This document shows positions 58,351 through 64,000 of a stretch of DNA of 64,000 nucleotides, piece after piece. A program made the translations under genes and the position numbers. Position 1 is the stretch's first letter, and each line of letters opens with the position of its first letter. Under the pieces are notes generated by a model that did no database searches, was not told the DNA's origin, and saw only the letters and a program-made list of their open reading frames with translations. The DNA comes from Glutinoglossum americanum (taxonomy: Eukaryota > Ascomycota > Geoglossomycetes > Geoglossales > Geoglossaceae): the NCBI GenBank assembly GCA_020080175.1, contig JAGHQL010000064.1, forward strand, positions 1 to 64,000, in the 5' to 3' direction.

Positions 58351-60246
58351 TTAGTCTTGCTCGGTCGCCCCTTTCCCACAATCCGCCTGCGGCTCCGGTG
58401 GGGTGTCCAACAGGCAAACCTGCTCGCCGGGGTACGGGCAGTGTTTCCCCGCCGTCGTACCCGCATTATCTGCGGTCGCGGTCGTGGTGACGGTGGTGAC
58501 GGTGGTGACGATAGTGACAGCGGTTTGTGCAGAGCTAGAGGCGCTAACACATCCAACGACAGGCGTAACCAGTTCTCGTCTCTGCTGTGAAGCAATAGCA
58601 GCAGCACTAGTCGTGGGATTACCACCACTGGCTATGGAGATCTCATCAGAATACCTATAACTCGGCAACGATGAATGATCCCTCCTCGCTCCGGGATTCA
58701 AGGAGAGCAGGAGAACAATGAAACTCAGGAATGCGATGGCGATGTTGCGCCTATCGGTTGTTAGGAGGAAGTGTCGGATTTGGTGGAGGGTGGGGAGGGG
58801 GATTGTGGGGATGTTGGTGTTAATGTTGGAGATTGTAGGGTGTGGTTGTAGCTGTGGTTGTGGCTGCGGTTGCGGTTGCGGTTTTTGGAATTGTTGGCTT
58901 TGGTGGCACGAGGCTGGAAAAGGGGATAGGGGGCGTTGGCGGAGATCTTCGTTGCCATAGGGTTGCGAGTCTGGGGATAGAGAGCGAGTGGACCCTTGAT
59001 ATGGGGTCCCAGCATGCGCTGTCTGCCGCTCCGCCTCTTCCACCTCTTCCGCCTCCCCTCGGCTTTCCTCTTCAGCTTCTCTCCGTCGCCCCTCCTCCTC
59101 GGCCTCCCTCTGTCTTTGTTCCTCAGCTTCCTCCTGCTCCAGCCTCTTCATATCCAATTCCCTCCGCAGGTCCTCGGGGATCCAGGGCTCGATTTCTACA
59201 TCTACTCTTTCCATCTCCCTCCATGCTGCCGCCCATGCGCCAGCCCGCATGAGTCCGTTCGCGGCATAGATCTTTATATTCCACCTTCTGTGCCCGGTTC
59301 CTACACCAATCCGGCCGTCTCGGATCCGACGACCACAGTCATCGCAGATGTCAGCGTCGCCGTCTTCGCTGGCCAATGAGTCGTCTTCGCTTTCGTAGTC
59401 TTCTTCATCGAGATGAAAGTGACCACATTGGAGGATGCGAGGGAGTTTAAGCTCGAGGCTTTCTAGAAGGCGTTCCTCCAGGAGTTCGTAGTCTTCCCTA
59501 GGATGTGGGACTAGAATGCCACGCTCGAGGACTGTATCGGTGGCTTTGTCTTTCAGGAGGTTGTAATTCTCGATGATGTGGGGTGGCAGCACGGGCATCA
59601 TGAGCTCCAATGAGTATGGAAATGTGATCGGGAGGAGAGTGACGTGAAGTAGGACCAGGGGGTATTCCTTCTTCGGGCTAGCTTTCTTCTTTGTCGACTC
59701 AGATCGTATAGAACGCGGAGTGCCATTGCGAGATGGAGTCGAGAGCTTATATCTCCCAGAGAGAGGCGAAGCCATGTAGCCTGAGTGGTTAAAGGGAGGC
59801 GTGACGTCCAACTGCATAGCTCGAACAGAAGAAGGATTGCGGAACGGTGAACGCTGTTTTACAGGCGTATAGGGCGAATGTGAATGCGTTCCTCCATACA
59901 TAGGCGCCTCATCGGGGAACTCGGAAATAGAATCTGAGTGTGAGGTAGTTGGGGAACTGTGGTTTTGCTCATCGTCGAAAATAGCTTCATCACTAGAATG
60001 TCGGTCTGATGCTGAATATGCACCCCCCCGATCCTCGGCAGCTTCTTCGCCTTCAATATCGGAGTGCTCAACGCTTTCCATCATGTGTTCTTCAGGGTTA
60101 ATAGAAGGCAGCCGGTGACCCGATTCCCTCTTGGGTATGTTTGACTTGACCTCTTCGAGGAACTCCTCAGGGGGATTGTCTGCTGTCGGAGCATTCGGGT
60201 CTTCATAGATATGGAAGGTTTTGTTCGGTTCCCGCTCGACTACCAT
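58351..60246 (-). CDS. Acidic fungal protein with conserved core and C-terminal membrane segment
   Basis: Single exon, 631 residues. The conserved core at about residues 190-350 reads YPLVLLHVTLLPI, YSLELMMPVLPPHIIENYNL, TVLERGILVPHPREDYELLE and LKLPRILQCGHF, then an acidic stretch and ICDDCGRRIRDG. The CGH and CDDC pair could form a zinc knuckle. A long Glu/Arg helical stretch (LEQEEAEEQRQREAEEEGRR) and a Gln/Pro run follow. One hydrophobic segment, NIAIAFLSFIVLLLSLNPG (about 500-518), is a likely membrane anchor, leaving a Ser/Thr-rich tail of about 110 residues with four cysteines. I recall relatives labelled 'pathway-specific nitrogen regulator' in fungal databases, but I see no DNA-binding domain, so that label is doubtful. 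Function unknown. Confidence 0.78.
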   Translation of the reverse strand: MVVEREPNKTFHIYEDPNAPTADNPPEEFLEEVKSNIPKRESGHRLPSINPEEHMMESVEHSDIEGEEAAEDRGGAYSASDRHSSDEAIFDDEQNHSSPTTSHSDSISEFPDEAPMYGGTHSHSPYTPVKQRSPFRNPSSVRAMQLDVTPPFNHSGYMASPLSGRYKLSTPSRNGTPRSIRSESTKKKASPKKEYPLVLLHVTLLPITFPYSLELMMPVLPPHIIENYNLLKDKATDTVLERGILVPHPREDYELLEERLLESLELKLPRILQCGHFHLDEEDYESEDDSLASEDGDADICDDCGRRIRDGRIGVGTGHRRWNIKIYAANGLMRAGAWAAAWREMERVDVEIEPWIPEDLRRELDMKRLEQEEAEEQRQREAEEEGRRREAEEESRGEAEEVEEAERQTAHAGTPYQGSTRSLSPDSQPYGNEDLRQRPLSPFPASCHQSQQFQKPQPQPQPQPQLQPHPTISNINTNIPTIPLPTLHQIRHFLLTTDRRNIAIAFLSFIVLLLSLNPGARRDHSSLPSYRYSDEISIASGGNPTTSAAAIASQQRRELVTPVVGCVSASSSAQTAVTIVTTVTTVTTTATADNAGTTAGKHCPYPGEQVCLLDTPPEPQADCGKGATEQD

Positions 60247-62094
60247 TGCAAAAATCCCGCGTGAGGTTTGTTGTGTTCAGCGGTGGCCTGCCGTTCTCGA
60301 GGACACCTGAGAGTAAAAGGTAAACAACGATTTCAGAAAAGTCGGCAGGTGCTTGCCGTCGATTGCTAAGGGGGATATCTATCCTGATTAGGATCCAGAA
60401 AATGAAAATGTCTCCTCGAACAATTCCAGCGCTTGTAATAGACTTGTAGTGCGATAGCACTCTGTATGCGCTGATGGACTGTTGTTGTTGTGGTGTGAGT
60501 AAACAAACGCCACGGGCACGTGATGATTGTGCACAAAATTATCTCTATGCCGCCTTAGAGGATACAGAGCAGAGAATGGAACGACCAAGGCAGACCAATT
60601 AACCGGCACAGCTCATCCATCCGGTAAAGCAGAGTAAAGCGGCAGAAGCACGGGAGCTCTTGTCCACACACCACCCTCCATTGAAATCGCTTGCACAACT
60701 TCCGCCGCTGTATCGTTATTAGGGAGGCGGGAAGCCACAGGGGCAGAGCAACCCTTTATGGGGTACGTAGCAATCCCGCTTTAGTATGTGATGACTAGAG
60801 CATAGGCTATCGGTTTTGGGCATTCAATTAGGCGACAGTCCATAAACCAACCACAACCCCGTTGGTGATATTCGTCAACAACGAACGTCCTAATGGGTTG
60901 TCGAAGAGAGCTTTTTCGGACAGTTTTCGAGATACCAGCCCCCCACCCAAAAAGCATTGGCGCAGTGCCTGCGAAGATTGCCGGGCTTATCTATTTGTCT
61001 ATGCAAATAAAATCCATCGACTTAAGGATCTTTCGTGGAACATCAATAGAGTTCAACCCTCACAAGGAGCGGAGTCTGAATGATCATGTCCTCCTTTTTA
61101 TTACGCTGGATGGATACTGGGCACTCCTATTCATCCGCCAGCACCAAGACGAACGAACTAGAAACGGTGATACTGAGTGGTTTCGGGCAGACTCGGAGAT
61201 TCTAGGCTGTGCGGTCAGCCAGCACACAGTCTATGACACCATAATTTCAACTTTCCACAAGCGTTCCTCTACGTGTGGGGGTTGGTTGGGTGAGTTGAGA
61301 GAGCTCATGATCCGATAGTTGTCAATTACCTTGGTGTTTGGAGTCACAGGTTGGGTTGGTGTTGATGTCTTACTTCCGCTTAACATTCGGGCCTAATGGA
61401 TTGGCTGCTGTCGTTTCACAGTCACAAGAAGTTGCGTTTTCGCTATTCAAGGTTGGCTCTGTTACTAGAAAGTCTAATTTAACGGTCAACATATCAACAT
61501 ATACATTGCTTCCGCATATACGATACGCTGTTTAACAATGTACCCATACTCTCACCCGTAAAATTAGTTGATCGGGGTTGGTTAGAAGGAGGGTATAGCC
61601 CCTGCCACCACCTCTAATACGATTTGTCCGTTCGTAGCCCCGCACAACCCCGCACAGCCCTGTTTTCGTTCACCATATCCTATCCGTTCCCCCTAGGGAT
61701 TATGGACTACGAATCCGAAATCTGCCCAGCCAAACAGATTGTCTCGTTTTAGGAGGCGTCTGCAGGATGATGTCTACGGTTACTCAATGTACTACGTAGG
61801 AGTGTCTAGAGATTGTCGATGTCAACGTCGAGAAACCCTTTCCTTTCGTTGCGCATTTGCATGAACCCAAATGCATTAACGCAAATATGAAGAGGGAAAC
61901 ACTTTGCTTGTGCTTTGTTCAGTGTGTTTGGCAGGCAGATTGCGTTATATTCATTGACTCATCCGGAGCCGTGCCCTAACCCTAGTTGGATTTTCGATGC
62001 TTATGACGCTTTTTCCTCTTCACCTCTCCTGCCTTGCTACACACTTCTCACCTGCAAATTGGCAAGATCTCCATAACCTCAGCAACGCGCAACA
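60247..62094. other. Divergent intergenic region, 1.8 kb
   Basis: Lies between the acidic-protein gene and the GNAT gene. It holds CACGTGA at 60517-60523 and a short tandem CCCCGCACA repeat near 61638-61656. A 141-codon frame at 60893-61318 has no recognisable homology and is not called. Confidence 0.5.
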
Positions 62095-62838
62095 ATGTCA
62101 ACGCCTTTCATAGCTTTTCAGCGCCCGCCTGGTGCTTCAATTGCGAAGTATGACCGCAGCAAGCCTTCTCAAGAACAGGATGCATCGGTGCCTCAATATT
62201 TCAAAGACTGCATGGAAGTGCGCGAGGAGGTTTTTGTGAGGGAGCAGAAGGTTCCAATTGAAAACGAGTTCGACGAAGACGACGCCCGCTCGTTCCACTG
62301 GGTGGTGTTTGCCAGCGTCTCCACAGGGTCTCAGAAGGGCGGACGAAAGAATAGCCAAACATCTCAGGTACCCGTGGCCACTGTCCGTCTCGTTCCACCT
62401 CCGCATCCTCCACACCCAGCTCCTGGAAGCGAACATAAGATCGACAATAACGAGCCCTCAAACTCTTCGCAAACTTTAACCCATCCTAACGGCAACGAAC
62501 CTTATATCAAGCTCGGCAGACTAGCGACCCTTCCTGCATACCGAGGGCTTGGGCTCGGGAGACTTCTGATGAACACTGTGTTGGAATGGGCGGCAAACAA
62601 CCGTAACATCATCCAGCCGCTGCTACCACCGATGACGAGGGAAGCACAGTTGATAGGGAGAGGCCTGAGTGAACCACTGCAGAGATGGAGGGGTTTAGTT
62701 CTCGTACACGCACAACTGGATGTGGAGAAGATGTATCTGAAGTGGGGATTCGTGACGGACAAGGAGATGGGAGTTTGGGATGAGGAGGGCATCCAGCACG
62801 TCGGCATGTGGAAGAGGCTGCAGGTGCTGGGCATCTAA
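62095..62838 (+). CDS. GNAT family N-acetyltransferase
   Basis: Single exon, 247 residues. The GNAT fold is seen in order: DCMEVREEVFVREQKVPIEN (motif C/D start), FHWVVFASV, VPVATVRLVPPP, then YIKLGRLATLPAYRGLGLGR LL with the acetyl-CoA P-loop R-G-L-G-L-G-R, and LVLVHAQLDVEKMYLKWGFV near the end. An insert of about 40 Gly/Pro/Ser/Asn-rich residues lies between strands beta3 and beta4. The overall pattern is like the fungal relatives of bacterial ElaA/YjcF-type acetyltransferases. Substrate unknown. ATG 62095 is the first in frame, after a stretch typical of a fungal 5' leader. Confidence 0.92.
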   Translation: MSTPFIAFQRPPGASIAKYDRSKPSQEQDASVPQYFKDCMEVREEVFVREQKVPIENEFDEDDARSFHWVVFASVSTGSQKGGRKNSQTSQVPVATVRLVPPPHPPHPAPGSEHKIDNNEPSNSSQTLTHPNGNEPYIKLGRLATLPAYRGLGLGRLLMNTVLEWAANNRNIIQPLLPPMTREAQLIGRGLSEPLQRWRGLVLVHAQLDVEKMYLKWGFVTDKEMGVWDEEGIQHVGMWKRLQVLGI

Positions 62839-64000
62839 GTCATATGCGGAGCAGAGCTTCGTTTCGAACATGGCTAGAAGGGTTAGCAGTACGATGAGCT
62901 GCGGCCATACTCTCCAATGCCTCCATTCCCTTGCCTTTTCTCCAGTTTCCTCACGGTGGCATAGCAGGCGTTATGCTAGATAGGCATGAGCTTGAATCAT
63001 CACCAAGTCTCCACTCTTACCGCCTGTATCTTCCGATACAGCTGAATAGACCCTTCATACCTAGAGCACTCCGTTTGCGTTTTCATAGCGTGACATATCA
63101 GGCATATGTCGCTATTTCATGACAGCTCAACTCCACATCGACATTCAAGACGAACTCGCTTAGAACGGCCAGGTCTTATCCCGCACCTTCCCCATCCCAC
63201 TACTCTACTTGTTGGGATGGCCACCCCAATGGCATAAGTTCTCGCCCCATTTACTCGGGATAACTACCACGAAGAGATTTAGCACGATACCGCGGTTCTG
63301 CCTCCACCCTGCCCAACGCGATTCGAGCGTATACGTTATAGAACTATTTATTCCCCTCCCACCTTTCCTCTGCCTCTCATTTATAAACAACCGGGAACAT
63401 GCGCATGTCGATAGAGGCCATGCTCTGGAACGATTCCTATTACCATGGTTACCGCCTATATCCCTCTAGTCCGCACCCTTCATGGTGCTGAGGCACTATT
63501 TAGGGAATTTCAGTTAAAGTGATAGCTGTAGGGATCGTTCTCGCGAACCTCAAAGACAGCAAAATCCATTCAATACGCTTCTAGAGCCGGCTATGGGAGA
63601 AACCCGTAGTATCCAAGCGAATAGAATGAACTGTCTTTGCGTTTAAATAATTATTCCCTACACATTTCCCCTCCCGTTCCTCCCGCAAAGTCGTTGCATT
63701 ATCATTATCTAAGTCTATGCGTTGAGAGAGTGGACCATGTTGCTTATCCATTTACTCGAGACGATTTCTTGCCCTGGGCAAGATACTCCCGAAACTCGCT
63801 AACTATAAGCTGCACGACCAGGGTTATATAGAGCTTCATGACAAGACGGCTATTAAGTGGATTTCCGACGGCTAGGACTCACTAAGCTCATCACGCTTGA
63901 CAATCACCTCTGTGGTTAAGAAATGGCTTGACCTCAATGTCTACTTCTAAGGGACATCGCGAATGTGGCTATAGTAGGAGTCCCTCCTGGCGGACTATGT
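62839..64000. other. Right edge, downstream of GNAT gene
   Basis: No coding signal or repeat is recognised. The stretch may hold the 3' UTR and the distal promoter of the next gene. Confidence 0.45.

Noticed and set aside
60893-61318. 141-codon plus-strand frame in the intergenic region
   Set aside because: No domain, no signal peptide, no conserved motif and ordinary length for a chance frame in 1.8 kb.

Overview
The window looks like a gene-dense piece of a filamentous ascomycete (Pezizomycotina) nuclear genome. The evidence is many short spliceosomal introns (about 50-140 nt, GTRNGY donors, CTAAC/CTGAC-type branch points, YAG acceptors), a set of typical fungal genes (vacuolar carboxypeptidase Y, AA11-type LPMO, fungal mitochondrial phosphate carrier, Sml1/Spd1-type RNR inhibitor, Rdh54), and short secreted or GPI-anchored proteins of the kind found in filamentous fungi. 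The class within Pezizomycotina cannot be decided by reading. I support 25 protein-coding genes. I recognise no rRNA, tRNA, CRISPR, transposon, LTR element or other virus-like element.

Layout. 0.5-11.1 kb, all minus: 2-isopropylmalate synthase (LEU4), peroxisomal acyl-CoA thioesterase, a four-helix membrane protein, and a polyQ coiled-coil protein. 12.5-14.7 kb: two convergent secreted-protein genes, one cysteine-containing and one a Lys/Gly-rich repeat protein. 15.7-23.4 kb: ribosomal protein S18, SBDS/Sdo1, carboxypeptidase Y, and a six-exon DUF2235 hydrolase. 24.8-30.3 kb: AA11-like LPMO and an Hsp70-like (HSPA12-type) ATPase. 31.5-35.7 kb: poly(A) polymerase and an APH-fold phosphotransferase-like gene. 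37.2-43 kb: a 766-residue repeat protein, mitochondrial phosphate carrier, and a small GPI-type protein. 43.3-49.8 kb: NRDE-2, an RNR inhibitor divergent from it, and SRP19/Sec65. 51.4-64 kb: class III aminotransferase, a small heat-shock protein divergent from RDH54, an acidic tail-anchored-like protein, and a GNAT acetyltransferase.

How the genes relate. This is mainly housekeeping order, not a biosynthetic cluster. Three themes recur. First, genome maintenance: the RNR inhibitor and RDH54 both have MCB-like (ACGCGT) elements upstream, and the inhibitor carries a PIP-box-like motif. Second, RNA and translation: PAP1, NRDE2, RPS18, SDO1, SEC65. Third, secretion and surface: two small secreted proteins, an LPMO and a GPI-type protein. 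Several genes begin with tiny first coding exons (4, 8, 15 and 21 nt), which simple ORF searches would miss.

Exon boundaries below were read by eye from splice motifs and reading-frame continuity. Totals divide by three in every model, but no transcript data were available.
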